Below the pieces are notes generated by a model. It saw nothing but the letters and a program-made list of their open reading frames with translations, was not told the DNA's origin and did not search any database. A DNA stretch of 64,000 nucleotides from Phyllobacterium myrsinacearum. GTDB lineage: Bacteria > Pseudomonadota > Alphaproteobacteria > Rhizobiales > Rhizobiaceae. Position numbers and translations under genes: made by a program. The stretch is from contig NZ_PVBT01000008.1 of NCBI RefSeq assembly GCF_002980555.1, forward strand, positions 238,838 through 302,837, given 5' to 3'. Every line of letters begins with the position of its first letter. The stretch's first letter is position 1. Shown one piece after another: positions 35,076 to 43,335 of this stretch.

Positions 35076-35140
35076 CGCTGAAACCGGATCAAACCGAAAT
35101 ATTGATCCATTCCGCATTGCCCCCGGGGAAATACGGACCG

Positions 35141-35412
35141 AGAGCCTTTCTCGCCTAAATAGAAACAGTTCTGTTTCTCGGATGGCGAGACAATCCACGC
35201 GGAAGGTAGCGAGGCCGATGTTTACCCATCGGACGAAGCTGCCTGACAAAGTGGGTGTCCGCCAGCCGGAAACCCGAAGGGCCGGATGAATTTGGTTCAA
35301 ATCCATCGGGGTTTGACTTCGCCCGATGGGTAAACATCGGTCTCGTCAACCCCCTCGACCTTGAACCAAATTCTTTCCGGCAGAACTATTCTATTTAGGT
35401 GAGAAAGGCTCT
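35141..35412 (-). repeat. 272-bp structured repeat, copy B
   Basis: Second copy, inverted relative to copy A and the same length. Its ends are AGAGCCTTTCTC and GAGAAAGGCTCT, continuing into CCTAAATAG / CTATTTAGG with one G/A difference. The middle is near-identical to copy A, including CGGCTGGCGGACACCCAC and GCCTCGCTACCTTCCGCG. In this copy CCGATGTTTACCCATCGG appears in one arm and its exact complement in the other. It occupies the aminotransferase-sodB gap, with no effect on either reading frame. Confidence 0.9.
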
Positions 35413-35512
35413 ATGTAAACAGCGCAGGTTTTGTCAGGATTGGCCATCACCCCGCAACGGGGAACACCCGGTGCCAATCCCGATCACAGATTGAATCGAA
35501 GAGGAGACTTCC

Positions 35513-36112
35513 ATGGCTTTCGAACTGCCCGCACTGCCGTATGATTACGACGCGCTCGCCCCCTTCATGTCGCGCGAGACGTTGGAATATCATCATGACA
35601 AGCACCACAAGGCTTATGTTGACAACGGCAACAAACTGGCTGCCGAAGCCGGTCTTGAAAATCTCTCGCTTGAAGAGATCGTCAAGCAGTCCTATGGCAA
35701 GAATGCCGGCCTTTTCAACAATGCCGGCCAGCATTACAACCACCTGCATTTCTGGCATTGGCTGAAAAAGAACGGCGGCGGCAAGAAGCTTCCGGGCGCT
35801 CTGGAAAAGGCCATTGACTCGGATCTCGGCGGCTACGACAAGTTCCGCACCGATTTCATCGCTGCCGGTACCACGCAGTTCGGCTCCGGCTGGGCATGGC
35901 TCTCCGTCAAGAACGGCAAGCTTGAAATTTCCAAGACACCAAACGGCGAAAACCCGCTGGTTCATGGCGCAACGCCGATCCTCGGCGTCGACGTATGGGA
36001 ACACTCCTATTACATCGACTACCGCAATGCCCGTCCAAAATACCTCGAAGCTTTTGTCGACAGTCTCATCAACTGGGATTACGTCCTCGAACTCTATGAA
36101 AAAGCCAAATAA
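35513..36112 (+). CDS. sodB: Superoxide dismutase, Fe/Mn family
   Basis: A 199-residue Fe/Mn superoxide dismutase that converts superoxide to hydrogen peroxide and oxygen. Metal ligands lie in YHHDKHH (His27), NHLHFW (His77) and DVWEHSYY (Asp and His). The glutamine in NNAGQHYNH (Gln73) sits where iron enzymes have it. No signal peptide, so it is cytoplasmic. GAGGAG precedes the ATG and a terminator follows. The 272-bp repeat lies just upstream of its promoter. Confidence 0.96.
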   Translation: MAFELPALPYDYDALAPFMSRETLEYHHDKHHKAYVDNGNKLAAEAGLENLSLEEIVKQSYGKNAGLFNNAGQHYNHLHFWHWLKKNGGGKKLPGALEKAIDSDLGGYDKFRTDFIAAGTTQFGSGWAWLSVKNGKLEISKTPNGENPLVHGATPILGVDVWEHSYYIDYRNARPKYLEAFVDSLINWDYVLELYEKAK

Positions 36113-36136
36113 GCTTTTTCCCGCGTGATGTTGATG

Positions 36137-36166
36137 AAAGGGCCCCGTCATGGATGGGGCCTTTTT
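36137..36166 (+). terminator. Intrinsic terminator after sodB
   Basis: Stem AAAGG(G)CCCC / GGGGCCTTT with one bulged G, then TTTTTAT. Confidence 0.85.
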
Positions 36167-36251
36167 ATATTGTCCGCCCGGCCAGCCGGAGCCAGTGTCC
36201 CTACAAGCGCCATCACAGAATACGAATAATCCAGCTGTCGTCAAGTCTTAT

Positions 36252-36272
36252 TGCAAATGATTTTCATTTGCA
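36252..36272. promoter_or_regulatory. Orphan Mur/Fur-box-like palindrome
   Basis: Perfect palindrome TGCAAATGA-TTT-TCATTTGCA. The TGCAAAT...ATTTGCA layout matches the manganese-responsive Mur boxes of alphaproteobacteria as I remember them. It lies between convergent genes (sodB and the HxlR gene), so no known gene starts beside it. Confidence 0.6.
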
Positions 36273-36336
36273 TATAGTGGGCATAGCCCTGGCGAACACC
36301 GCAAGGAGGTGTCCGCCAAGGCGAGGGCAGGAAAAT

Positions 36337-36780
36337 CTAGTGTCCGACAACCACCGTATCGTCTGGCCCGAGCAGGCGCCCGTCATCGGAGCGCAGCTCC
36401 AGCCGCCGCACCGGTTTACCCGTTTCGCGGTCGACCAGTTGAACCTTCGCCTGATAGCTGTCGGAGTAGTATTCTTCACCCCATTGCCGCAGGGCGACAA
36501 GCAGCGGGAAGAGATCGCGGCCTTTCTCGGTCAGCACATATTCATTGTAGGCGCTGCCGTCGGCGCAGGGTGCGATTGTGAAAATGTCGTGGGCAACGAG
36601 ATTGCGCAGCCGCGTCGACAAAATATTCTTGGCCAGGCCAAGACTTCTCTGGAATTCCCCGAAACGCCGCGATCCCTCAAACGCGTCGCGTATTATCAGC
36701 AGTGACCACCAGTCCCCTATCGCATCCAGTGGCCTTGCCACCGGGCATGGATCATCCTTGTGGCTCGTTCGCTTGACCAT
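36337..36780 (-). CDS. HxlR-family winged-helix regulator
   Basis: A 147-residue HxlR-type regulator. It opens MVKRTSHKDDPCPVARPLDAIGDWWSLLIIRDAFEGSRRF, with the conserved cysteine before a GDWWSLLIIRDAF helix, then FGEFQRSLGLAKNILSTRLRNLVAHDI, the recognition helix and wing. Members of this family sense electrophiles or thiol stress. It is divergent from the MFS gene at 36916, and a long inverted repeat lies between. GGGGG precedes the ATG. Confidence 0.93.
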   Translation of the reverse strand: MVKRTSHKDDPCPVARPLDAIGDWWSLLIIRDAFEGSRRFGEFQRSLGLAKNILSTRLRNLVAHDIFTIAPCADGSAYNEYVLTEKGRDLFPLLVALRQWGEEYYSDSYQAKVQLVDRETGKPVRRLELRSDDGRLLGPDDTVVVGH

Positions 36781-36827
36781 TGTAGTCCCCCTTTTTTTGG
36801 TCGCAGAGCAGTGCCCATCTTATCGTT

Positions 36828-36910
36828 CCCTCTGCGAAGGGTGGTTGCAATGTAAAACCAATGGAGCTATGACGCAACAGGTTTTAATTTGCAACCAAAT
36901 TCGCAGAGGG
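36828..36910. promoter_or_regulatory. Long inverted repeat between hxlR-like and MFS genes
   Basis: Arms of 32 and 31 bp: CCCTCTGCGAA..TGGTTGCAA..TAAAACC (36828-36859) and its complement (36880-36910), identical except two short internal spots, with a 20-bp loop. The right arm contains the MFS ribosome site GCAGAGGG. It is the probable HxlR operator and may also form a hairpin in the MFS mRNA. Confidence 0.78.
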
Positions 36911-36915
36911 ACGCG

Positions 36916-38199
36916 ATGAAGCTTGAACAGGACGATAATCTGGTCATTGGCGGTGGACAAGCGGTCTATGCAGATGAAATTGCTGAAAAAACGCCTTTCA
37001 GCGGGTCGCAGGCCATAGAATTCTCCCGATCGCTGGCACTTTTGTTTGCCGTTGCCTGCGGACTGGCCGTGGCGAACGTCTATTTTGCCCCGCCGCTGCT
37101 CGATGCCATGGCCGATAGTTTTGGCATGAGCCATGCCACCATCGGCATGATCGTCTCGATTTCACAGGTCGGTTACGGGCTTGGCCTGCTGCTGATCGTG
37201 CCGCTGGGCGATCTGATCGACCGCCGCCGGCTGATTGCCGGCCAGTCAATCCTCTCCGCACTGGCGCTGTTGGCGGTTTGCTTCGCCCCGACATCCCTGG
37301 CCTTGCTGGTGGCGATGGCCGCCATCGGCCTGTTTGCCGTTGTCACGCAGGCGCTCGTTGCCTATGCCGCCAGCCTGGCGAAGCCGCATGAGCGCGGGCA
37401 GGTGGTTGGGATCGTCACCAGCGGCATCGTCATCGGTATTCTGCTTGCCCGCACCATTGCCGGCGGCATGGCCGATCTGGCGGGCTGGCGCTCGGTCTAT
37501 GCCGTCTCCGCCGTGCTGACGCTGATCATTGCGGCGCTGCTGTTCCACTTCCTGCCGCGCAACGAAGTGCGGCGGACGAAAATCGCCTATCCGAAGCTGA
37601 TCGGATCGGTTTTCCGCCTGTTCGTCGAAGAGCCGGTGCTGCGCATCCGCGCCATCATTGCCATGTTCATCTTCGCCGACATCACCATGCTGCTGACGCC
37701 GCTGGTGCTGCCGCTGAGCGCGCCGCCCTTTTCGCTGTCGCATACCGAAATCGGGCTGTTCGGTCTTGCCGGTGCTGCCGGAGCCCTGGCGGCCTCGCGG
37801 GCAGGGCGCTGGGCCGACCGGGGTCATGCGCAGCGTACCACGGGCATTGCCCTGGCCATCATGCTCCTGTCGTGGATACCGGTCGCTTTCATGCAGGTGT
37901 CGCTGTGGTTCCTGATCATCGGCGTTATCACCATCGATTTCGCCCTGCAGGCCGTGCATGTCTCCAACCAGAGCCTGATCTACCGCGTGCGCCCGGAAGC
38001 ACAGAGCCGCCTGACGGCGGGCTATATGATCTTCTATTCGATCGGCAGTGCGGCGGGGTCGCTCGGTTCCACGCTGATTTATGCCTATGCGGGCTGGGCG
38101 GGCGTGACTCTGGCCGGTGCCGGCATCAGCACCATGGCCCTGATATTCTGGGCGCTGACCCGCCGCCTGACGCCGGCCGGTGCGATGGATCAGCATTGA
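36916..38199 (+). CDS. MFS transporter controlled by the HxlR regulator
   Basis: A 427-residue 12-helix transporter of the sugar-efflux/multidrug type (DHA1). Helix-2/3 motif: VPLGDLIDRRRLIAGQ; helix 5: GIVTSGIVIGILLARTIAGGMADLAGWR, which carries the antiporter signature. An N-terminal hydrophilic stretch (MKLEQDDNLVIGGGQAVYADEIAEKTPF) precedes the first helix. It probably exports a toxic compound sensed by HxlR. AGAGGGAC precedes the ATG. Confidence 0.9.
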   Translation: MKLEQDDNLVIGGGQAVYADEIAEKTPFSGSQAIEFSRSLALLFAVACGLAVANVYFAPPLLDAMADSFGMSHATIGMIVSISQVGYGLGLLLIVPLGDLIDRRRLIAGQSILSALALLAVCFAPTSLALLVAMAAIGLFAVVTQALVAYAASLAKPHERGQVVGIVTSGIVIGILLARTIAGGMADLAGWRSVYAVSAVLTLIIAALLFHFLPRNEVRRTKIAYPKLIGSVFRLFVEEPVLRIRAIIAMFIFADITMLLTPLVLPLSAPPFSLSHTEIGLFGLAGAAGALAASRAGRWADRGHAQRTTGIALAIMLLSWIPVAFMQVSLWFLIIGVITIDFALQAVHVSNQSLIYRVRPEAQSRLTAGYMIFYSIGSAAGSLGSTLIYAYAGWAGVTLAGAGISTMALIFWALTRRLTPAGAMDQH

Positions 38200-38202
38200 C
38201 GA

Positions 38203-38637
38203 TCAGGCCATATGCGGCACGCGGGCATGCATGGCCCCGGCGATGACATCAAAATCCTCCGGATTGATGGCAAGCACGCCGAAGCGGAACTGGTAGCCCC
38301 AGTTCTGCCTGCCGCTGGTGAAGCTGAGCCTGTCGAGCAGCGGGCGGATCTCCGCTTCCGTCGCATCGAACCAGCTGATGTTGCGGCGCCATGGCACGAA
38401 TCCTTCGCCCATGTCGAAGCGGTAAGCATCTTCCGCCTGCACCATGCCGATGGCGGTGAAGGCCTGCAGCCGGTCCTTGCCGCCCAAAATCTCGGTCGGT
38501 GAATAATAGATCACACCGTCGCCGGGCTTGATGCGCTTCAGCGGGCCTTCCTTGCCATGGCACACCTGCATGAAGCCGTCCTGCAGGCCGCGGCGGACAT
38601 GTTCCGCCGAAGCAACCGCGATCCAGTGGCCGTTCAT
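38203..38637 (-). CDS. EVE-domain protein
   Basis: A 144-residue EVE (PUA-like) domain protein. It begins [47 protein letters not shown], with the conserved phrases [15 protein letters not shown] and [17 protein letters not shown] domains bind modified bases in DNA or RNA and are sometimes coupled to defence systems. Its ATG overlaps the stop of the VOC gene by four bases (ATGA), so it is coupled to that gene. Confidence 0.88.
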   Translation of the reverse strand: MNGHWIAVASAEHVRRGLQDGFMQVCHGKEGPLKRIKPGDGVIYYSPTEILGGKDRLQAFTAIGMVQAEDAYRFDMGEGFVPWRRNISWFDATEAEIRPLLDRLSFTSGRQNWGYQFRFGVLAINPEDFDVIAGAMHARVPHMA

Positions 38638-39020
38638 TGCGCTGTTCCCTGTTCCGGGGTAGCGGCAAACATCCGCAACCGGTGGCCGTCCGGATCGAGG
38701 GCGACAAAGGTGTAGCCGAAATCCATGTGCACCGGCGCCTGAACGATCGGCAGGCCGCGTGCCGCCCAGTCCTTATGGGTTGCTTCGACATCGCTGTCCG
38801 TATCCACGCTGAACACGAGTTCACTGCCCGAACCAATGCTGGCAACGGCGGGTTGAACCTTATCGTGTGCCCAGATGCCGAGCAGCAGGCCGGAATCGAG
38901 CGCAAACATGGCGAAATTGACTGTTTCTTCAAGCGGTTCGCGCTTGAGCAGGCCCGCATAGAAAGCACGGCTGGCGGGTGCATTGGCAACATAAAGAATC
39001 ATGAGATTGGGGTTGGCCAT
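38634..39020 (-). CDS. VOC-family (glyoxalase/bleomycin resistance-like) protein
   Basis: A 128-residue vicinal-oxygen-chelate protein starting [32 protein letters not shown], with the metal-ligand-type segments and the ending [25 protein letters not shown]. Substrate unknown. GAGGAG is eight bases before the ATG. A palindrome sits at its promoter and recurs before the adjacent WYL regulator, so that regulator is the likely controller. First gene of a pair with the EVE protein. Confidence 0.9.
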   Translation of the reverse strand: MANPNLMILYVANAPASRAFYAGLLKREPLEETVNFAMFALDSGLLLGIWAHDKVQPAVASIGSGSELVFSVDTDSDVEATHKDWAARGLPIVQAPVHMDFGYTFVALDPDGHRLRMFAATPEQGTAQ

Positions 39021-39063
39021 AATGTGTCTCCTCTGCTTGTGACGGGAGCAGCATAGAACGGCA

Positions 39064-39084
39064 TACTGCCAGTTTCTGGCAGTA
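39064..39084. promoter_or_regulatory. Palindromic operator at the VOC-gene promoter
   Basis: Perfect TACTGCCAG-TTT-CTGGCAGTA, five bases after the WYL gene ends and 44 bases upstream of the VOC start. It shares the TGCCA-N5-TGGCA core with the site at 39814. Confidence 0.75.
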
Positions 39085-39088
39085 GCGG

Positions 39089-39781
39089 TCAGCTTGGCTG
39101 GGCTATGCCTTGCGTCTCGCGCCATTCCTTCAAAAGGACCTGCCGCCGCCTGGGATAACGAATGTCCGTTGCGTCGAGCCGCGACAGTCGGTCGGTGCGG
39201 AAATGCCGGAAATCCTGGCGCAATTCGCACCAGGCGACGATGACGCGCACCTTGTCGAAAAAACCCAGCGCAAAGGGCCAGATCAGACGGCTGGATGGAC
39301 TGCCATTGCCGTCGCGGTAGGTGATATCGAGCTTGCGCTCGCTGCGGATTGCTTTGCGCACGGCGGCGAGGTCGATGCCATCGCTTGCCGGTCCCTCTGC
39401 GGGACCCACGAGCAGGGCAGAGGTATCGACGCTGTCGCGCAGATCATCCGGCAGCACCGCTGCGATCTTGTTGAGGGCATCGCGCGCCGCCGTGGAAAGC
39501 CGGTTGTCCGGCTGTTTGGCCACCCAGCGCGAGCCGAGCACCAGCGCTTCGATCTCCTCCTCGGTAAACATCAGGGGCGGCAACATGAAACCGGGGCGCA
39601 GCACATAGCCGATGCCGGGCTCGCCCTCGATATGGGCGCCCTGCGCCTGCAGGGTGGCGATGTCACGATAGAGCGTGCGGATGCTGATGCCGGTCTCCTC
39701 CGCCAGCACCTTGCCGCTGACCGGACGGCGATAGCGGCGCATGGTCTGGATCAGGTCGAGAAGGCGCTGGGATCGGGACAC
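39089..39781 (-). CDS. HTH_11/WYL-domain transcriptional regulator (YafY type)
   Basis: A 230-residue regulator: an N-terminal DeoR-like winged helix (SRSQRLLDLIQTMRRYRRPVSGKVLAEETGISIRTLYRDI) and a WYL-like ligand domain (KLDITYRDGNGSPSSRLIWPFALGFFDKVRVIVAWCELRQDFRHFR). WYL proteins sense small molecules or nucleic acids. The GTG start at 39779-39781 has AGGTGAG upstream. It probably represses itself and the downstream VOC-EVE pair through the shared palindrome. Confidence 0.92.
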   Translation of the reverse strand: MSRSQRLLDLIQTMRRYRRPVSGKVLAEETGISIRTLYRDIATLQAQGAHIEGEPGIGYVLRPGFMLPPLMFTEEEIEALVLGSRWVAKQPDNRLSTAARDALNKIAAVLPDDLRDSVDTSALLVGPAEGPASDGIDLAAVRKAIRSERKLDITYRDGNGSPSSRLIWPFALGFFDKVRVIVAWCELRQDFRHFRTDRLSRLDATDIRYPRRRQVLLKEWRETQGIAQPS

Positions 39782-39813
39782 GGTTGCTCACCTGCGGGGT
39801 TGCATTGTCACAT

Positions 39814-39833
39814 CATGCCATATTTTGGCAGTG
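39814..39833. promoter_or_regulatory. Second palindromic site upstream of the WYL regulator
   Basis: ATGCCA-TATTT-TGGCAGT, with the same TGCCA-N5-TGGCA core and spacing as the site at 39064, about 35 bases before the WYL start. Supports autoregulation. Confidence 0.65.
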
Positions 39834-39842
39834 GTTGCGAAT

Positions 39843-40511
39843 TCAGAGTCTCGGCCGTTCGTTGATGACGTTCTGCAATCTGGACAGTTGTTTTGAAAGC
39901 CAGCAGGTGTTGGCGCATACAAGGCCGGTGATGTGGATCATGTTCTGAAATTCTTTTTGCGGAGAACGGTCGAAAATTGCTGCGTGATGGGCAATGTCAT
40001 TGCGGAAGCGCCGCATGCTATCCAGACGGGCACGGATATATTCACGGTTTTCTCGTGGACCCGCATGCGGAAATGCAGCCTTGACCCCATCTGCCCACAA
40101 CTGCTTGTCGTAGGCGGCGGTCATGAGAGAGACCCAAAAGCCCAGTGACAAACCGGCGACAATGTGGTCCTGGCTGAGCATTGCGGCATGCTTCTTTCTC
40201 TCCCTTCGCACGGTATCGATCAACTCATCCTTCATTCGCGCCGGAAGAAGATGGATGAACCGGGGATTCTCGTACCAGCGGCTGTGAAATCGTCCGACGA
40301 CCGGCTTTTGAATGGCGTTACGCGCAGCAACTTCCGCGAATTGCATCGGCAGGTACAAGGATTCGCAAAGACGTGCGTTCCAGATATAGAGTCTGAGTGC
40401 CAGATGCCGGTCACCGCCGGCGGCTGGCATATAACGAGTGAGACGGGCAGGAGACAGGGTGCTTTCGATATCGGAATGGACGGCTGGCAGGCACGAAAAC
40501 GGATATTGCAT
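39843..40511 (-). CDS. Abi-family protein with HEPN-type RNase motif
   Basis: A 222-residue helical protein. It contains LTRYMPAAGGDRHLALRLYIWNARLCESLYLPMQFAEVAARNA and, near the C-terminus, RFRNDIAHHAAIF: residues 170-175 (RNDIAH) fit the HEPN R-x4-H nuclease motif. Similar proteins are annotated as Abi (abortive phage infection) family. It would cleave RNA when activated. It stands alone, with no antitoxin or methylase neighbour I can name. The ATG at 40509-40511 follows GGTGG. Confidence 0.8.
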   Translation of the reverse strand: MQYPFSCLPAVHSDIESTLSPARLTRYMPAAGGDRHLALRLYIWNARLCESLYLPMQFAEVAARNAIQKPVVGRFHSRWYENPRFIHLLPARMKDELIDTVRRERKKHAAMLSQDHIVAGLSLGFWVSLMTAAYDKQLWADGVKAAFPHAGPRENREYIRARLDSMRRFRNDIAHHAAIFDRSPQKEFQNMIHITGLVCANTCWLSKQLSRLQNVINERPRL

Positions 40512-40689
40512 TCCTTTCCACCCTATCTTAAATTTCGAGTGTGGGCTGCGGATGTGATCACTGCGCCGAGCGTAAATCTGCTGCAGACAAAAAGGAGGGC
40601 GGGCCGGAAGGCGCCGCCTTCATCTTTTCAGGCCTTTCAAATCTGCATATTGAACGCCGGGAAGCTATAGGATTTTGGTCGTAGCCACG

Positions 40690-41574
40690 CTAGGCCTTGT
40701 TGGCTTCCAGATAGGGCGCATAGAGGCTGCCGTCGCTGGCCGAACGCCGGAATTCCAGCACTCGCTGGCAAAAGGCGTCGAGTTCCGGATCGTCGGTCAG
40801 CATATTCAGGATGAAACCGGTTTCGTCCCGCGCCGCGCTGCCGCCGTGGTGACCGGTGCGCTCGATCCAGAAGCTGGGGAAATTCTGCTGCGGGCGGCAT
40901 GAATTGGATGAACTGACGGCATATTGGTAAAGCCAGGCATAGCCCTGGATCAGCGGCTGGATCGTGTGAGCCTCGATCCGGTCGCGCGATACATTGTCCG
41001 TGTAGCAGGAATGGAAAACCAGTTCGACCTTGCCGGCATGTTCCTGCCAGAGTTCGGGAAAGGCCCAGTCAAGGCAAATGAGAAAGCCGCAGCGCACGCC
41101 CTTGATATCAAGGCTGAGCGGTGTGTCGCCCGGGGCAAAGGCGCGCAGATCGTTGATCGAGCAGCGCCGCTTGTCATAGCGCCCGGCAATCGCGCCCGTA
41201 TCGTCAAACACGAACAGCGCATTGGTGGGCCGGGTGTGCGCATGATCCCAATGCACCGAACCCGTAACGATCCAGATCGCGTGGGCGCGGGCCGCCCCGG
41301 CAATCCTGTCCATGGCGGCGTTGAGCGTTGCCCATTCGAACTCATCCCAGGATGGCCATGTCGCCGCGCCATAGCCGGAGAGGGCGCATTCGGGAAAATG
41401 CACGACGTCAGCACCGGCAGAGGCGGTGCGGGCGATGAGATCGAGCATGTGGGTCAGATTGGCGTTGATGTCATGCGAAACGGGGAACTGGCAGGTGGCA
41501 ACAGTCAGCCGGGCAGGCCTGCCGCGCGCGGAAGGCGGGACATCCCAGACGTGGTCGGCGCGTTTTTTCTTCAC
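40690..41574 (-). CDS. Carbon-nitrogen hydrolase (nitrilase superfamily)
   Basis: A 294-residue amidase/nitrilase-fold enzyme with the Glu-Lys-Cys triad: HFPECALSGYG (Glu62), GRYDKRRCS (Lys135) and CGFLICLDWAFPEL (Cys167). It hydrolyses an amide or nitrile; the substrate is not clear. I place the start at a GTG (41572-41574) because AAGGAAGAG precedes it; the frame is open further upstream to 41673. It ends about 180 bases from the Abi gene. Confidence 0.88.
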   Translation of the reverse strand: MKKKRADHVWDVPPSARGRPARLTVATCQFPVSHDINANLTHMLDLIARTASAGADVVHFPECALSGYGAATWPSWDEFEWATLNAAMDRIAGAARAHAIWIVTGSVHWDHAHTRPTNALFVFDDTGAIAGRYDKRRCSINDLRAFAPGDTPLSLDIKGVRCGFLICLDWAFPELWQEHAGKVELVFHSCYTDNVSRDRIEAHTIQPLIQGYAWLYQYAVSSSNSCRPQQNFPSFWIERTGHHGGSAARDETGFILNMLTDDPELDAFCQRVLEFRRSASDGSLYAPYLEANKA

Positions 41575-41723
41575 GGGCTCTTCCTTCGACTCACCAGCAC
41601 CACGGAGTTTACCCGATTGCCGCCAATGCAAGAACCGGCGCGATGGACGCGGAGCGGACATTTCGGGTGGCAAAATGGTTAAGTCATCAATTAAGTATTG
41701 GTTGCATCGCCGGCAATCGCATG

Positions 41724-41735
41724 ATACTTAAGTAT
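41724..41735. promoter_or_regulatory. ACTTAAGT palindrome upstream of the SRPBCC gene
   Basis: Perfect palindrome ATACTTAAGTAT, about 30 bases upstream of the SRPBCC start, followed by TTCACTTAAT. TTAAGT words also appear near 41682 and 41694. This looks like an ArsR-type operator, but no ArsR gene is adjacent. Confidence 0.6.
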
Positions 41736-41767
41736 TCACTTAATGAAACGATACAACGGAGGAAGCC

Positions 41768-42241
41768 ATGACTGTACGTTCCGTCAACCATGCGACCATC
41801 AGGGTCGAGCGCACCTATGATGCCTCGCCGGAGCGCGTCTTTGCCGCCTGGTCCAGCGTCGAGGCGCTTTTGCGCTGGAACGCCATGGGTGATGACTGGC
41901 ACATGGCCTATGATCACTTCGATTTTCGTGTCGGCGGCGGTGAAGTCTTCCGTTTCGGCAAGACCGGTGGTGAAACCTATATCAGCACCGGTTCCTATCA
42001 GGATATCGTGCCGAACGAACGGATCATTTCCGCAGGCACGATGAGACGCGAAACGACACCCATTTCCAGCAGCATCGTGACCGTCGACCTTGCGCCGGCA
42101 GGCAAAGGCTGCCGCCTTGTCCTCACCGAACAGGCGGCCTTTCTTGATGATGAAGACAAGCCGGAATACCGCCAGGCCGGCTGGAGCGCCATGCTCGACA
42201 ATCTCGGAGAGGCATTGAAAAACCAGGGCGCACCGGTCTGA
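41768..42241 (+). CDS. SRPBCC/AHSA1-domain protein
   Basis: A 157-residue START-like ligand-binding protein opening MTVRSVNHATIRVERTYDASPERVFAAWSSVEALLRWN and ending LGEALKNQGAPV. This is the AHSA1-like type usually encoded with an ArsR regulator; here the regulator is absent. Function unknown. GGAGG is directly before the ATG. It converges with the AmpR-like gene; the two stops touch. Confidence 0.9.
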   Translation: MTVRSVNHATIRVERTYDASPERVFAAWSSVEALLRWNAMGDDWHMAYDHFDFRVGGGEVFRFGKTGGETYISTGSYQDIVPNERIISAGTMRRETTPISSSIVTVDLAPAGKGCRLVLTEQAAFLDDEDKPEYRQAGWSAMLDNLGEALKNQGAPV

Positions 42242-43111
42242 TCAGGGCGCTGAAACGATCCATTCGGCAAAGGCGGTCATGGCTGGCGTCGGCGTGCGCG
42301 ATTGCAGCCGCGTCAGCCAGTAGCTTCCCAGCGAGATCGAGGTCTGGAACGGCTGCTCAATGGCGCCTGCGGCCAGGTGGCGTGAAAACATCATCGGCGG
42401 TGCGAGAGCAACGCCGATCCCCTGCAGGGCGGCTTCCATCATGGCCAGGGACGAGTCAAACACGATGGCTTTGTTCAATTGCGGCGAGGCGGGAACGTTG
42501 GCCGCGGCGAACCAGTTGTTCCACTCATCCATGCGGTAGCTTCTGAGCAGAGTGTGACTGGCGAGATCGGCGGGCTCCAGCAGCGTCTCGGCCAGCTGCG
42601 GCACGCACAGCGGAGAAAGCGGCGCTTCGAACAGGCGGGTCGCATCCGTGCCGTGCCAGGCGCCGTTGCCAAACCGGATGGCAAAATCCAGCCCTTCCGC
42701 CGCCATGTCGACGCGATTATTATTGGTCGACAGCCGGACCTCGATAAAGGGAAATTGCCGCTGGAAATCCGGCAGTCTTGGCAGGAGCCAGCCGACGGCG
42801 AATGTGCCGACCGCCCCCAGAAGCAGCAGCTCGCGGACCTGCCCGCCTTCGATCCGGTCGAGCGTATCGGCCATCCGGTCGAAGGAGCCTGTCACCACGG
42901 GCAATAGCGCTTCGCCTTCCGCCGTTATCTTCAGGCCGCGCGGAAGGCGCAGGAAAAGCGGCACTCCGAGGCGCATTTCCAGGCTTTTCACCTGTTGGCT
43001 GACCGCCGCCTGCGTCACGCACAATTCGATGGCCGCGCGGGTGAAACTCAAATGCCGCGCGGAAGCTTCAAAGGCTCTGAGGCCGTTGAGGGGGAGAAAT
43101 GGCCGAACCAT
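42242..43111 (-). CDS. ampR: AmpR-type LysR regulator
   Basis: A 289-residue LysR-type regulator with the HTH LNGLRAFEASARHLSFTRAAIELCVTQAAVSQQVKSLEMRLGVPLF, closely resembling AmpR/GcvA. The ligand domain follows. It is divergent from the class C beta-lactamase gene 224 bases away, the classical ampR-ampC layout. AmpR senses muropeptides released when cell-wall synthesis is blocked and then turns on ampC. Confidence 0.92.
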   Translation of the reverse strand: MVRPFLPLNGLRAFEASARHLSFTRAAIELCVTQAAVSQQVKSLEMRLGVPLFLRLPRGLKITAEGEALLPVVTGSFDRMADTLDRIEGGQVRELLLLGAVGTFAVGWLLPRLPDFQRQFPFIEVRLSTNNNRVDMAAEGLDFAIRFGNGAWHGTDATRLFEAPLSPLCVPQLAETLLEPADLASHTLLRSYRMDEWNNWFAAANVPASPQLNKAIVFDSSLAMMEAALQGIGVALAPPMMFSRHLAAGAIEQPFQTSISLGSYWLTRLQSRTPTPAMTAFAEWIVSAP

Positions 43112-43335
43112 GTGTGCCCTAATTTTTCTTATGTCTGCCCCGAGATATCATGTTTTGACAGGGCTTCCCAGCCGGTTAGATAGATGCGGCTCAGCAGGTC
43201 TGCGGCGCGGAGCGGAAGCCGGTCTTATGGCTGGCAATCTCCCTGACCAGCACCTGCGGGGTTTCGAACCGGCACGCAATTCCCGCCGGTCGCAAACCCG
43301 TCCGCAATGCCGAACCAGCAAAGGAAGTCAAAGAA

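Noticed and set aside
34617-35306. Long minus-strand frame sharing a peptide with one at 23337
   Set aside because: The shared peptide comes only from the 272-bp repeat; the rest is antisense to the aminotransferase gene. I treat the similarity as DNA-level repeat homology, not a protein family.
37246-38196. 316-codon minus-strand frame opposite the MFS gene
   Set aside because: Low-complexity antisense frame; the plus strand shows transporter helices.
43255-43285. GGTTTCGAACCGG looked like part of a tRNA T-loop
   Set aside because: No acceptor, D- or anticodon stem can be built around it; it lies in the ampR-ampC spacer.
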